64,000 nucleotides of DNA, taken from assembly GCF_011455875.1 (NCBI RefSeq), contig NZ_CP015031.1:1903405-1967404 (forward strand). Direction: 5' to 3'. This document shows, piece after piece, positions 1-13,032 of the stretch. Positions within the stretch are counted from its first letter, which is position 1. The number at the start of each line of letters is the position of its first letter. Under the pieces are notes generated by a model. It was given only the letters and a program-made list of their open reading frames with translations, was not told the origin of the DNA and searched no databases. The position numbers and the translations under genes are program-made. Source of the stretch: Basfia succiniciproducens. GTDB lineage: Bacteria; Pseudomonadota; Gammaproteobacteria; Enterobacterales; Pasteurellaceae.

Positions 1-2
1 CG

Positions 3-203
3 CAAGGTAAGAATGTTGATGACTCGGTTATTAGCGAATTAACGGAAAGTAACAATTATTTATTTAATCAAATTCGGGATTTAATTCGTCTGCACAGCGA
101 AACCAAAGATAACCTATTAGCGCTGACGAAATTAATCGCCTTGTTACATGAAGCCGGTTATGTTCGTCGTATGCTCAATTTAATTCGTTTAACTATGGAG
201 TAA
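3..203 (+). CDS. 3' end of an unrecognised gene
   Basis: An open frame enters from the left edge and encodes 66 residues before a TAA five bases ahead of radA. The fragment is rich in Leu, Ile and charged residues and reads as amphipathic helix. I do not recognise the family and cannot see its start. The very short gap to radA suggests that the two are co-transcribed. Confidence 0.55.
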   Translation, partial: QGKNVDDSVISELTESNNYLFNQIRDLIRLHSETKDNLLALTKLIALLHEAGYVRRMLNLIRLTME

Positions 204-208
204 CTCAA

Positions 209-1597
209 ATGGCAAAAGCGCCGAAAACCGCTTATGTATGCAATGATTGCGGAGCCGAATATTCCCGCTGGCAGGGGCAATGTTCCGCCTGTAAAGCATG
301 GAATACTATCAGCGAAGTCCGTTTGGTTTCAGCAAAACAGCCTGCTAACAGAAATGATCGCTTTAGCGGTTATGCGGGTGAAACTCAGGCAAAAATTCAA
401 ACCTTAGCGGAAATCAACCTACAGGAAACACCTCGTTTTTCAAGCGGATTTAAAGAATTGGATCGCGTATTAGGCGGCGGTATTGTACCCGGATCCGCTA
501 TTTTGATCGGCGGGCATCCGGGGGCCGGGAAATCAACTTTGCTGCTTCAAGTGATGTGCGGATTAGCCCGAAATATGACCGCACTTTATGTGACGGGAGA
601 AGAATCCTTGCAACAGGTTGCAATGCGGGCGAACCGTTTAGGCTTGCCCACTGACCGTCTTCAAATGTTATCCGAAACATCGGTAGAGCAAATTTGTAGC
701 CTGGCGGATCAGCTTAAACCGCAAATTCTGGTTATTGATTCCATCCAGGTTATGCATTTAGCGGATATTCAGTCTTCTCCCGGTTCGGTCGCCCAAGTAC
801 GGGAATGCGCATCGTTTCTCACCCGTTATGCCAAGACCCGTCAGGTTGCTATTATTATGGTCGGACATGTGACCAAAGACGGTACATTAGCCGGGCCAAA
901 AGTATTGGAACACGCCATTGACTGTTCTTTATTATTAGAAGGTGAATCGGATTCTCGTTTCCGCACTTTACGCAGCCATAAAAACCGTTTTGGCGCGGTG
1001 AATGAACTCGGTGTTTTTGGTATGACGGAACAAGGGCTACGCGAAGTGAAAAATCCATCCGCAATTTTTTTGAGCCGCGGGGAAGAACAAACCCCCGGCA
1101 GCTCAGTTATGGTTTTGTGGGAGGGAACTCGTCCTTTACTGGTAGAAATTCAGGCGCTGGTGGATCATTCTATGCTGGCAAACCCAAGACGCGTTGCCGT
1201 CGGTTTGGAACAAAATCGTCTTGCATTACTGCTGGCGGTTTTGCATCGTCACGGCGGATTACAAATGGCGGATCAGGATGTCTTTGTGAATGTGGTCGGT
1301 GGAGTAAAAGTGACCGAAACCAGTGCGGATCTGGCCTTACTATTAGCGCTTATTTCCAGTTTTCGCAATCGTGCGTTACCGCAGGATTTGGTTGTTTTTG
1401 GCGAAGTCGGCTTGGCGGGGGAAATTCGCCCTGTACCGAGCGGTCAGGAACGTATATCCGAAGCGGCAAAACATGGTTTCAAACGAGCCATCGTTCCTTA
1501 CGGTAATAAACCGAAAAGTGCGGTAGAAAATATGCAAGTTTTTACGGTTAAAAAACTTGCCGATGCCTTAGATATACTGGATAGTTTGGATTATTAA
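209..1597 (+). CDS. radA: DNA repair protein RadA (Sms)
   Basis: RadA is a RecA-like ATPase that speeds branch migration of recombination intermediates. In naturally competent bacteria it also helps extend the invading strand during transformation. The 462-residue protein has the full family layout: a four-cysteine zinc finger (C11, C14, C25, C28), Walker A GGHPGAGKST at 101-110, the RadA-specific KNRFG motif at 258-262, and a C-terminal Lon-protease-like domain. Length is normal for the family. The ATG lies 5 bases after the upstream stop, so translation may be coupled. The gene ends at a paired-USS hairpin. Confidence 0.97.
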   Translation: MAKAPKTAYVCNDCGAEYSRWQGQCSACKAWNTISEVRLVSAKQPANRNDRFSGYAGETQAKIQTLAEINLQETPRFSSGFKELDRVLGGGIVPGSAILIGGHPGAGKSTLLLQVMCGLARNMTALYVTGEESLQQVAMRANRLGLPTDRLQMLSETSVEQICSLADQLKPQILVIDSIQVMHLADIQSSPGSVAQVRECASFLTRYAKTRQVAIIMVGHVTKDGTLAGPKVLEHAIDCSLLLEGESDSRFRTLRSHKNRFGAVNELGVFGMTEQGLREVKNPSAIFLSRGEEQTPGSSVMVLWEGTRPLLVEIQALVDHSMLANPRRVAVGLEQNRLALLLAVLHRHGGLQMADQDVFVNVVGGVKVTETSADLALLLALISSFRNRALPQDLVVFGEVGLAGEIRPVPSGQERISEAAKHGFKRAIVPYGNKPKSAVENMQVFTVKKLADALDILDSLDY

Positions 1598-1607
1598 CCT
1601 AAAAAGT

Positions 1608-1640
1608 AAAAAAGTGCGGTGAAAAATGCCGCACTTTTTT
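1608..1640. terminator. Paired-USS bidirectional terminator
   Basis: A 12-bp perfect stem (arms 1608-1619 and 1629-1640) is built from two head-to-head uptake signals. It has an A-run on one side and a T-run on the other, so it can stop both radA and the convergent gene at 1645. Confidence 0.8.
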
Positions 1641-1644
1641 ATTA

Positions 1645-2469
1645 TCAAATCACTTGCTGAATTAATGCGGATATATCGTCAGGGAAAGATTGCGCCTGAG
1701 CCATTTCAAGAATCTGCTGTTTAGTATATTTTTCACCATTATAGACAACCACGATACTGGTATCGCCTTTTTGCAGATAATGAGATTCGCCGAATTCGGT
1801 ATAGCGAGTCGCGCCAATACTAATGATCGCTTCCGTCGGATAGTCGGCAATAGCTAAAAGTTCGGCAATATTATTCATCGGACCTTGATCGGGTTGGTTG
1901 TTCATACGATCAACGATCCAATCCAATAATTTCGTATGAAAATAACTATAACCTAAAGCCGGGCTGTCCAGGCCATAAATTTCCGTTTTTTCTTCCCGTC
2001 GATGGAAACAGGCAATACGGTATTTATCAATTTCACCGCCTAATTCGAAAGAGGTTAGGGGAATTAATGTATCGGATAAACCTTTAGTTTCTGCGCCCCA
2101 GTTTTTCTTTTCACAGATTTTATTCGCATTGGGACGGCGGATGGAACAGTCATTATACGCACCGAAAGAATAAGGGATAAGTTTTACAACTTGGTTGTTC
2201 TGGTAGATAACATGACAAAGAATGGCAATTTCCGGCTCTATTTGTAAATTGTCACCGGAATTATCAGGAAAACGCAATTTATTCGAACTTAAAGGATAGA
2301 CGGACAGAAATCCGGCCTTTTCCGAAGGTACATAAAAAGGAAAAATCGCTTTGGGTTGAACTGCCTCTTGAGTTTTTACCGCTAAAAAGTCGTTTGCTTC
2401 ACCGGCTTGCTCCAAATGTCCGGCAAAATTTCCGGCAACACCGAAACCAATTGCATTTTTATAATTCAT
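1645..2469 (-). CDS. DUF5718-like protein of unknown function
   Basis: A 274-residue soluble protein with no signal peptide or membrane segment. I believe it belongs to DUF5718, a family seen mainly in Pasteurellaceae and other gamma-proteobacteria with no established function. That assignment is from memory of the N-terminal pattern (IGFGVAGNFAGHLEQAGE). An acidic, glycine-rich N-terminus and the segment GATRYTEFGESHYLQKGD near the C-terminus recall fumarylacetoacetase-like folds, but no catalytic set can be assigned. It stands alone, convergent with radA and upstream of the rRNA promoter on the opposite strand. Confidence 0.75.
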   Translation of the reverse strand: MNYKNAIGFGVAGNFAGHLEQAGEANDFLAVKTQEAVQPKAIFPFYVPSEKAGFLSVYPLSSNKLRFPDNSGDNLQIEPEIAILCHVIYQNNQVVKLIPYSFGAYNDCSIRRPNANKICEKKNWGAETKGLSDTLIPLTSFELGGEIDKYRIACFHRREEKTEIYGLDSPALGYSYFHTKLLDWIVDRMNNQPDQGPMNNIAELLAIADYPTEAIISIGATRYTEFGESHYLQKGDTSIVVVYNGEKYTKQQILEMAQAQSFPDDISALIQQVI

Positions 2470-2591
2470 TTTTTATACCTATTTATGGTTCAATAAAAAA
2501 TCACTTTACTCATAAATAAGGAGTAAAACAACTCATTTTGAATATTAAATAATCAGGTGGGAAATATTTTAAATTTTTTGACAAAAAAAGC

Positions 2592-2619
2592 TTGCAAAGG
2601 GAGTCGAAATCCCTATAAT
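2592..2619 (+). promoter_or_regulatory. rRNA operon promoter
   Basis: The -35 hexamer TTGCAA (2592-2597) and the consensus -10 TATAAT (2614-2619) are separated by 16 bases. A, T-rich sequence directly upstream (about 2565-2590) looks like an UP element. The following CGCCTC resembles a discriminator. The rest of the gene-free stretch 2470-2824 is the leader, described separately. Confidence 0.75.
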
Positions 2620-2630
2620 ACGCCTCACAC

Positions 2631-2693
2631 AACGACGCACCGTTGTGAAAACTAACAACAATCCGGTGCGTCGTTCTTTTTTGCTCTTTAACA
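2631..2693 (+). promoter_or_regulatory. rRNA leader: boxB-like hairpin and boxA antitermination site
   Basis: A perfect 12-bp stem pairs 2631-2642 with 2664-2675 and is followed by the boxA element TGCTCTTTAACA at 2682-2693. In Escherichia coli the same order of hairpin plus boxA loads the Nus antitermination complex. The hairpin is followed by a short T-run, so on its own it resembles an intrinsic terminator that antitermination would have to overcome. Confidence 0.7.
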
Positions 2694-2824
2694 ACTTATC
2701 AGACAATCTGTGTGGGCACTTGAAAGATTCGTTTAAACAAAAAATTTAAACAAGACTTAGAGTGCTGAACAAAGTTAATTTAATTAATGATTTATAGTCA
2801 GTATTTTGAGTGATTGAACTTTTT

Positions 2825-4367
<1,543 letters not shown>

Positions 4368-4430
4368 CTAAGTTTTAGGCGACTGGCAAGTGTTCACACA
4401 GATTGTTTGATAGAAAAAGAGAAGAAAACG

Positions 4431-4439
4431 ACCGCACTT
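4431..4439. repeat. Uptake signal in the 16S-23S spacer
   Basis: A full USS core (ACCGCACTT) with the usual T-rich flank sits between 16S and tRNA-Glu. It is transcribed but is not part of any mature RNA. Confidence 0.85.
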
Positions 4440-4520
4440 TTTTATTATCATCTAGGTCTGGTAATAAAAGGAGAAAAGCGCGGAACAAGCGAAGGCGTCG
4501 AGAGATCCGCTTTAACTGTT

Positions 4521-4596
4521 GTCCCCATCGTCTAGAGGCCTAGGACATCGCCCTTTCACGGCGGTAACCGGGGTTCGAATCCCCGTGGGGACGCCA
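4521..4596 (+). tRNA. tRNA-Glu (TTC anticodon)
   Basis: A 76-base cloverleaf nearly identical to E. coli tRNA-Glu: acceptor GTCCCCA paired with TGGGGAC, anticodon TTC at 4555-4557, T-arm GGTTCGAATCC, and an encoded CCA at 4594-4596. It is the only tRNA in the 16S-23S spacer. Confidence 0.97.
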
Positions 4597-4769
4597 TTTA
4601 AAGATGATTTTTATTGTCTTTTTGTTCTTTAAAAAATTGGAAACAAGCTGAAAAACTGAGAGATTTTCTGAAAAGAAAGTCTGAGTATAAAAAAATCTTG
4701 GCCGAGCAAAAGCGGTCAAGTGTTTAGTAATAACGAACGACACAGGTATAAGAATACTTGAGGTTGTAT

Positions 4770-7667
<2,898 letters not shown>

Positions 7668-7827
7668 ACAACGCTCAAGTGTTTTTGGTAGTGAAAGTTA
7701 TTACGGAATAAGTAAGTAGTCAGGGAATCGGCTTGTTTTTAATTTTAGAGAATAGAAGAGTAGAAGACTAGAAGTAGGCTAGTGATAGCGGAGAGAAGAA
7801 TCCGCGGTCAGTATCTGAAACGGAATT

Positions 7828-7947
7828 ATCCTGGCGGCGATAGTGCAGTGGTCCCACCTGAATCCATGCCGAACTCAGAAGTGAAACGCTGTTATGCCGA
7901 TGGTAGTGTGGGGTATCCCCATGTGAGAGTAGGTCACCGCCAGGTTG
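7828..7947 (+). rRNA. rrf: 5S ribosomal RNA
   Basis: A 120-base 5S gene with the conserved core CCATGCCGAACTCAGAAGTG and complementary ends (CCTGGCGG and CCGCCAGG). It lies about 160 bases after 23S. No tRNA follows it. Confidence 0.96.
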
Positions 7948-7959
7948 TTATGAAGAGAG

Positions 7960-7990
7960 GCCCCCATCGAGAGATGAGGGCTTTTTTTTG
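7960..7990 (+). terminator. rRNA operon terminator
   Basis: A GC-rich stem (7960-7968 with 7973-7981, one mismatch, GAGA loop) is followed directly by eight T residues. It ends the rRNA transcript. Confidence 0.9.
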
Positions 7991-8026
7991 TGCTTGTGCT
8001 CACACCCATACCTACTAACTGAACCG

Positions 8027-8052
8027 GCGCGTCATCACCGCCATTGACGCGC
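8027..8052. repeat. 8-bp inverted repeat downstream of rrn
   Basis: GCGCGTCA (8027-8034) pairs with TGACGCGC (8045-8052) around a 10-base loop, with no T-run on either side. It is GC-rich against an AT-rich background. Otherwise the gene-free stretch 7990-8296 shows nothing I can identify. Confidence 0.4.
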
Positions 8053-8296
8053 GTAGGCGCAAAACTGTAGGAAAATTTACCGCACTCTTCGTTAAATAAT
8101 ATTTTTAGTCATCCAAATTATAATTATGCCCTTGAAGCGTCCTTTTTATCTATAATTTCTTTTAGTTATGTTTAAATGCCTATATTGATTGTAAAAGTTA
8201 AGTTTTTCGTGAACTCGATCACGGTTCCGGAAAAATTTTCTATAAAAATGATCATAGAAAATTGATACTGAACAAGTAACAATGAAAGGAGGAGAT

Positions 8297-8647
8297 ATGA
8301 GCGCTATAAAAGATAGATTAAAAGATATTGATTGTGCATTATCTGATTTAGAGCGGGAACGAAAAGAAATTTTGCTCGATGCCGGTGCGCCTGAAATTAT
8401 CGGTTTAAAGGATGATATTAATGCTTTAACTGTCAGCCTGGAATATATTGATGATGAAATATTACCGCTATTACAGCAGCTGTCTATTGATCCCGATGCG
8501 TATAAATACCTATCGGAGGATATAAAGTTATCCCTTTTGAGAGATTTACCGGAGTCTGTGTCAGCCATTAAAGCCATTATTGACAAGCTTACCCCCGTTA
8601 AGCATTGTATTGAGTCTTTTAATCATCAGAACGATATCGGCTTTTAG
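8297..8647 (+). CDS. Small coiled-coil hypothetical protein
   Basis: A 116-residue acidic, Leu/Ile/Asp-rich protein with almost no aromatic or Cys residues, predicted by eye to be nearly all helical. Heptad-like spacing runs through residues 1-35 (KDRLKDIDCALSDLERERKE) and again near the C-terminus. It has no signal peptide or membrane segment. I chose the ATG at 8297 because a strong AAAGGAGGAG lies just upstream at 8285-8294. An ATG at 8282 would put that site inside the gene. I do not recognise the family. It resembles small phage or accessory proteins in composition, but no phage genes are nearby. Confidence 0.6.
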   Translation: MSAIKDRLKDIDCALSDLERERKEILLDAGAPEIIGLKDDINALTVSLEYIDDEILPLLQQLSIDPDAYKYLSEDIKLSLLRDLPESVSAIKAIIDKLTPVKHCIESFNHQNDIGF

Positions 8648-8653
8648 ATAAAA

Positions 8654-8677
8654 CGCCCCTGTTTAATTCCAGGGGCG
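8654..8677 (+). terminator. Possible weak terminator hairpin
   Basis: CGCCCCTG (8654-8661) pairs with CAGGGGCG (8670-8677) just after the hypothetical gene. No T-run follows, so termination would be weak or protein-dependent. Confidence 0.4.
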
Positions 8678-8816
8678 GAGGCAATATAAGGAAATATCCG
8701 AGAATACCTGGCTCTAGATAGATGTATTGTTTTACCAAAAGTGAGTTGTGATAAAAATAACGGGAAAATTTGTCGCTAGAATAGTTTTTATAGATGGCAA
8801 AAATAAACAAAAAACA

Positions 8817-8825
8817 ACCGCACTT
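8817..8825. repeat. Isolated uptake signal
   Basis: A full USS core ACCGCACTT with a T-rich flank lies in the gap between the hypothetical gene and the MgtC-family gene. The remainder of 8678-8941 holds nothing else I can identify. Confidence 0.8.
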
Positions 8826-8941
8826 TTTATTAAGCGGTATTATGACAGCTGGATAAAAATACTCAGTTGCAAAGTATAGGAAAGGTTATAGAATAGGGAG
8901 AGTAAATCCTACTTTATCCTTAAACTAATCAGTGCATAATA

Positions 8942-9679
8942 ATGAACAATTTTTTCCTCAATACCCAATCTTTTCTGCAACTCTTCTTGCAATCCGCACA
9001 ATTTATGATTTTGTTAAAAATCTCTATTGCTATGTGTCTTGGGGCATTTATTGGTTTGGAACGGGAACTGAAACATAAACCCGTCGGTGTAAAAACCTGT
9101 GTAATCATTTCTATTACCACCTGCATTCTGACTATCGTATCCATTCAATCTGCGGAATATTATGCGGAAGTTTCAAATAATATTCGTACCGATCCCATGC
9201 GGTTGGCGGCTCAGGTTATCAGTGGTATCGGTTTTCTCGGTGCCGGGGTGATTTTGCGTAAAAATAACGATGCAATTTCGGGATTAACCACTGCGGCAAT
9301 AATTTGGGCGGCTGCGGGAATTGGTATTGCAACGGGCGCCGGCTTTTTCTTTGATGCCATTATTGCGACATTGATGATTTTAGTGGCGATTCGTTTAAGT
9401 CCTTATGTGATGAAATTAGCCCATCACCGTCGCCAGGAAAAAGATATTGAAGTGAGCTTTACGTTTCATTTAGCCTCAATTCAGGCAATTGGAAACATCA
9501 CCGAATTATTTATGAGTCATCAATGTAAAATTGAAGATATAGCCATTAAGGATTTATATAACGGTGAAGTTAATTTAACATTCCAATGCGATATTGAAGA
9601 CCATAATATGCTGAGAGACGTATATTTGCATTCCAAAGCGCTTCCCGATGTGCTTGCCGTGCATTTAGAAACCGCCTGA
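8942..9679 (+). CDS. MgtC/SapB-family membrane protein
   Basis: The MgtC/SapB family includes inner-membrane proteins tied to magnesium limitation and, in some pathogens, to survival in macrophages. The exact activity of this branch is unknown. The N-terminal half shows the family core: GAFIGLERELKHKPVGVKT, then RLAAQVISGIGFLGAGVILR, then GLTTAAIIWAAAGIGIATG, with four or five hydrophobic segments. The C-terminal 90 residues form a soluble ACT-like tail. The start is uncertain. The ATG at 8942 has no clear ribosome-binding site, and the ATG at 9008 would begin almost exactly where family conservation begins. Confidence 0.85.
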   Translation: MNNFFLNTQSFLQLFLQSAQFMILLKISIAMCLGAFIGLERELKHKPVGVKTCVIISITTCILTIVSIQSAEYYAEVSNNIRTDPMRLAAQVISGIGFLGAGVILRKNNDAISGLTTAAIIWAAAGIGIATGAGFFFDAIIATLMILVAIRLSPYVMKLAHHRRQEKDIEVSFTFHLASIQAIGNITELFMSHQCKIEDIAIKDLYNGEVNLTFQCDIEDHNMLRDVYLHSKALPDVLAVHLETA

Positions 9680-9683
9680 TCAA

Positions 9684-9712
9684 AAACATCCCCGCATGAA
9701 TCGGGGATGTTT
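9684..9712. terminator. Bidirectional terminator
   Basis: A perfect 10-bp stem (AAACATCCCC 9684-9693 with GGGGATGTTT 9703-9712) lies between two convergent genes and has A- and T-rich flanks on each side. Confidence 0.85.
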
Positions 9713-9713
9713 G

Positions 9714-10664
9714 TTATTTGAAGTCCGTGAAAAATTTACTGATTCGTTGAATTGCCCGAGCCCTTAATGCATCACGCTCAAACAGAATTTCATGTTTTGC
9801 ATTTTGTATTTCTTCCACTTGAACATGTTGAAAAAGTGCGGTTAATTTTTGTAGATTTTTATTATTTACGATTTTCTCTTTATCGGAATGCAAAATTAAA
9901 ATAGGTATTTCAATGCGGGGAATAATTTTAGGCAGACCTTTTATCGCGTTTAAGCATAAATGAACCCAACGGAATGTCGGTCCGCCAAGATGAATTGCCG
10001 GATGATTGCGATTAATTCTGTTCATCCATTTCATGCGGGTTTTGCAGAAACTGAGTTCGTTATTATTTAAATTAGCCGGCTTATAGCCTTCTTTTCCCGG
10101 TACATAACGTTTTCCTTGTCCGAATAGTATCATCAAATTAATGATAATTTGATCGATAAACGGGCGATGTAACTGTAAACCGTAAAAAGGTGCGGATAAC
10201 ACGGCACTTTTTATATGGTGATCATAGTTAGCAAGATAATAGGTGCTGATTAACGCCCCTAATGAATGAGCCACTAGGTGGCAGGAGCTGTATTGACGAT
10301 AGGAATAAGCTTCATCGATAACCGCCGCCATATCGTCCGTATAATAGCGGAATTCATCAATGTAACCTTTATCTCTATTTTTTAATAGCCGATCGGAATA
10401 GCCTTGCCCTCGATGATCGAAACTCAGCACATCATAACCCTGGTGATAAAAATCATAAGCCACTTCAGTCCATTTCAGCAAATTTTCCGCACGTCCGTTT
10501 ACTAACACCAATAACCTGTCATTACCGTCATGTTCATGTTTAAAATGGCGATAAGCGATTTTTATGTTGTTTTTGCCCTTGATATAATTCAGCGGACAGC
10601 GTTCCGCAAAGGGAAGCAGTTCGGTTAATGCAAAATTGCTAAATTTAGGTTCTCTGTTTAGCAT
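9714..10664 (-). CDS. Alpha/beta hydrolase, lysophospholipase PldB-like
   Basis: A 316-residue soluble serine hydrolase. The nucleophile elbow VAHSLGA places the catalytic serine at residue 134. The DHRGQGYS segment at 83-90 is typical of monoacylglycerol lipases and PldB-type lysophospholipases. NAKHEIL near the C-terminus supplies the likely catalytic histidine. By family knowledge it should release fatty acids from lysophospholipids or monoacylglycerols, but the substrate cannot be read from the sequence. It carries an internal USS near its 3' end and stands alone, convergent with the MgtC-family gene. Confidence 0.8.
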   Translation of the reverse strand: MLNREPKFSNFALTELLPFAERCPLNYIKGKNNIKIAYRHFKHEHDGNDRLLVLVNGRAENLLKWTEVAYDFYHQGYDVLSFDHRGQGYSDRLLKNRDKGYIDEFRYYTDDMAAVIDEAYSYRQYSSCHLVAHSLGALISTYYLANYDHHIKSAVLSAPFYGLQLHRPFIDQIIINLMILFGQGKRYVPGKEGYKPANLNNNELSFCKTRMKWMNRINRNHPAIHLGGPTFRWVHLCLNAIKGLPKIIPRIEIPILILHSDKEKIVNNKNLQKLTALFQHVQVEEIQNAKHEILFERDALRARAIQRISKFFTDFK

Positions 10665-10778
10665 GATCTTCCTACGGGTTGAGCTGATTTGGTATGAAAA
10701 TAAATCTGATGAATTTAAATGTTAACATGAATCGCGCTATTTTGTTTTTTAGCGGAGATCTTGATTATTATAAAACAA

Positions 10779-10805
10779 AAAGTGCGGTATTTTTTACCGC
10801 ACTTT
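10779..10805 (-). terminator. Paired-USS terminator of asd
   Basis: Two complete uptake signals face each other (10779-10789 and 10795-10805) as an 11-bp stem with a short loop, just downstream of asd. Confidence 0.8.
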
Positions 10806-10826
10806 GCTGTTCAGATGAGTAACAAA

Positions 10827-11939
10827 TTAGGCTACTAACTGTTTTAAGATTCGACGTACGGGTTCCGCTGCGCCCCATAATAATTGATCGCCCACGGTGA
10901 AGGCAGCCAAATATTCCGGCCCCATCGCCAATTTGCGTAAACGCCCCACCGGTACGCTTAATGTACCTGTTACTTTAGCCGGAGTTAATTCGCGCAATGT
11001 GGTTTCTTTATCGTTCGGAATTACTTTCACCCATTCGTTATGAGAAGCCAGAATTTGTTCGATTTCTTCTAACGGAACGTCTTTTTTAAGTTTGATGGTG
11101 AATGCCTGACTGTGGCAACGTAATGCACCGATACGCACGCATAAACCGTCCACCGGAATCGGGTTGTCGCTTAATCCCAGAATTTTGTTGGTTTCCGCAT
11201 AGCCTTTCCATTCTTCTTTGGTTTGACCGCTCGGCAACAATTTGTCGATCCAAGGAATTAAGCTGCCCGCTAATGCGGCGCCGAAGTTATCTGTCGGGAA
11301 ACTATCCGCGCGCATTTCGGCGGTAACTTTGCGTTCAATGTCTAAAATGGAAGAGGCCGGATTTGCTAATTCCTCGCTGACGGATTTTTCCAACAAGCCC
11401 ATTTGTGAAACAAGTTCGCGCATATTTTTGGCACCGGCACCGGAAGCGGCCTGATAAGTCGCTACTGAAATCCATTCCACCAAATCACGTTCGAATAAGC
11501 CGCCTAGGGCCATTAACATAAGGCTAACTGTACAGTTACCGCCGACAAAGGTTTTTATACCGTTTTTTAAGCCGTCGGCAATTACGTGTTGGTTTACCGG
11601 GTCTAATACAATGATGGCGTCTTTTTCCATGCGCAATGCGGAAGCGGCGTCCACCCAATAACCGTCCCAACCGGTGGCTTTCAGTTTCGGATACACTTCA
11701 TTAGTATAATCGCCACCCTGACAAGTGACGATAATATCCAATTTTTTTAATTCTTCGATATCAAAGGCGTCTTTCAAATTACCCGCCTCTTTACCGCCGA
11801 ATACCGGCGCTTTTTGCCCTGCTTGAGAAGTGGTAAAGAAAACCGGATTAAGATTTGCGAAATCCTGTTCCTGTTGCATACGATCCATTAATACTGAACC
11901 GACCATACCGCGCCATCCGATAAAACCAACGTTTTTCAT
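10827..11939 (-). CDS. asd: Aspartate-semialdehyde dehydrogenase
   Basis: It reduces aspartyl phosphate to aspartate semialdehyde with NADPH, the branch point to lysine and diaminopimelate, threonine and methionine. The 370-residue protein shows the N-terminal nucleotide-binding start ([12 protein letters not shown]), the catalytic cysteine at 136 in GGNCTVSL, and the gamma-proteobacterial family pattern through [11 protein letters not shown]. Length matches E. coli Asd. It is monocistronic, with its own terminator and about 150 bases between it and ftsX. Confidence 0.97.
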   Translation of the reverse strand: MKNVGFIGWRGMVGSVLMDRMQQEQDFANLNPVFFTTSQAGQKAPVFGGKEAGNLKDAFDIEELKKLDIIVTCQGGDYTNEVYPKLKATGWDGYWVDAASALRMEKDAIIVLDPVNQHVIADGLKNGIKTFVGGNCTVSLMLMALGGLFERDLVEWISVATYQAASGAGAKNMRELVSQMGLLEKSVSEELANPASSILDIERKVTAEMRADSFPTDNFGAALAGSLIPWIDKLLPSGQTKEEWKGYAETNKILGLSDNPIPVDGLCVRIGALRCHSQAFTIKLKKDVPLEEIEQILASHNEWVKVIPNDKETTLRELTPAKVTGTLSVPVGRLRKLAMGPEYLAAFTVGDQLLWGAAEPVRRILKQLVA

Positions 11940-12033
11940 GTTTCATTCCTTAATAGTTAAAAGTGTGTTTGAATTTGTTCGAGTAGTTCTAATTAATTAC
12001 AAGATAGTCTGAACAAAATCAAGTTTTTTATAA

Positions 12034-12068
12034 AAAAAATGACAAAATTATTATTTTTGTCATTTTTT
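12034..12068 (-). terminator. Terminator of ftsX
   Basis: An AT-rich 14-bp inverted repeat (12034-12047 with 12055-12068) ends in A/T runs just downstream of ftsX. The A/T-run symmetry suggests it works on both strands. Confidence 0.7.
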
Positions 12069-12085
12069 ACTAAATAAATTTATAA

Positions 12086-13021
12086 TTAACCCGCTTTATG
12101 ATCCAGCATTTTGATATGACGTGTTGCGGAAATCCATGCGGAGATATAACCGACAATAGCGCAAATAATCAATAAAAATAACACTTCGCCGATCTCTAAT
12201 CCGTTGAGGGAAAATTTAACGGCAAAGACATCCGTAACATATTGCACCGCACTGGCAAAATAACCGATAAGCAGGCTGCTGAAGAAACAGGCAAAGAAAC
12301 CGCCGAAGAAGCCGTAAATAATGCCGGTGTAAAGATATGGTCGCAGAATAAACTGGTCTGTTGCGCCTAATAATTTCATTACCGAAATATTAGCCTGACT
12401 GCTGTAAACGTCCGAACGAATACTGTTTCCGATCACCAGGAAAACGGCAAGGGTCATTAAAACGGCGCAGAATACGGAGATGTGACCGATTAACCAGGTC
12501 AGCGCAGTGAATTTTTCCATCCAGTCGTTATCTAAACGTACTTCCTGAACGCCCTTGATTTTATTTAAATTCGCCCGTAAATCTTCACGTTTTTTTGAAT
12601 CCTGATATTCAGGAGCTGGCTGAATCATCACCACTGCCGGTAACGGATTATCGTCTAAAATATCCAGTTCTTCACTGAAACCGGACCAGTTTCGGAAATC
12701 ATTTAAACTTTGTTGGCGGGACACATAATTTAAACTGTCGATACCTTCCACCTGGCGGATTTTTTCTACCACCGCATTAGCGTCTTCTTCGCTTAAATTT
12801 TTATGTAAGTAAACGGTAATATCGCTTTCCGGATAAAATTGTGTTGATGCAATATGCGTATTTTTCCATAGCAAAAAGCTGACGGTCGGAATCGTCAGAG
12901 ACACGGCAATTACCAAGATTGTCAGTATCGTACCATATTTACGTTTTACTAAATCCGCCCATACATGGCGCAACACATACTGCATTTGAACCCAAAAGGG
13001 CGCACTATTTTTTGAACTCAT
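12086..13021 (-). CDS. ftsX: Cell division protein FtsX
   Basis: FtsX is the membrane partner of FtsE. Together they link the division ring to amidase activation at the septum. The 311-residue protein has the expected layout: a short cytoplasmic N-terminus, a first membrane segment (ILTILVIAVSLTIPTVSFLLW), a periplasmic domain of about 120 residues, and three further C-terminal membrane segments. I chose the ATG at 13021 (MSSKNSAPF), preceded by AAGGA in the ftsE end region, rather than an upstream in-frame start that would overlap ftsE. Confidence 0.95.
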   Translation of the reverse strand: MSSKNSAPFWVQMQYVLRHVWADLVKRKYGTILTILVIAVSLTIPTVSFLLWKNTHIASTQFYPESDITVYLHKNLSEEDANAVVEKIRQVEGIDSLNYVSRQQSLNDFRNWSGFSEELDILDDNPLPAVVMIQPAPEYQDSKKREDLRANLNKIKGVQEVRLDNDWMEKFTALTWLIGHISVFCAVLMTLAVFLVIGNSIRSDVYSSQANISVMKLLGATDQFILRPYLYTGIIYGFFGGFFACFFSSLLIGYFASAVQYVTDVFAVKFSLNGLEIGEVLFLLIICAIVGYISAWISATRHIKMLDHKAG

Positions 13022-13032
13022 AATAATCGTCC

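Noticed and set aside
3-203. The first partial gene as a competence or repair partner of RadA
   Set aside because: The 66 visible residues match no family I can name, so only its presence is recorded.
1117-1506. A 129-codon frame overlapping radA
   Set aside because: It is a Gly/Ser/Arg-rich shadow of radA in another frame with no start signal.
8146-8586. A 146-codon frame on the minus strand opposite the small coiled-coil gene
   Set aside because: Its product is very rich in Ser and Ile with no domain, it lacks a ribosome-binding site, and the plus-strand gene has a strong one and better composition.
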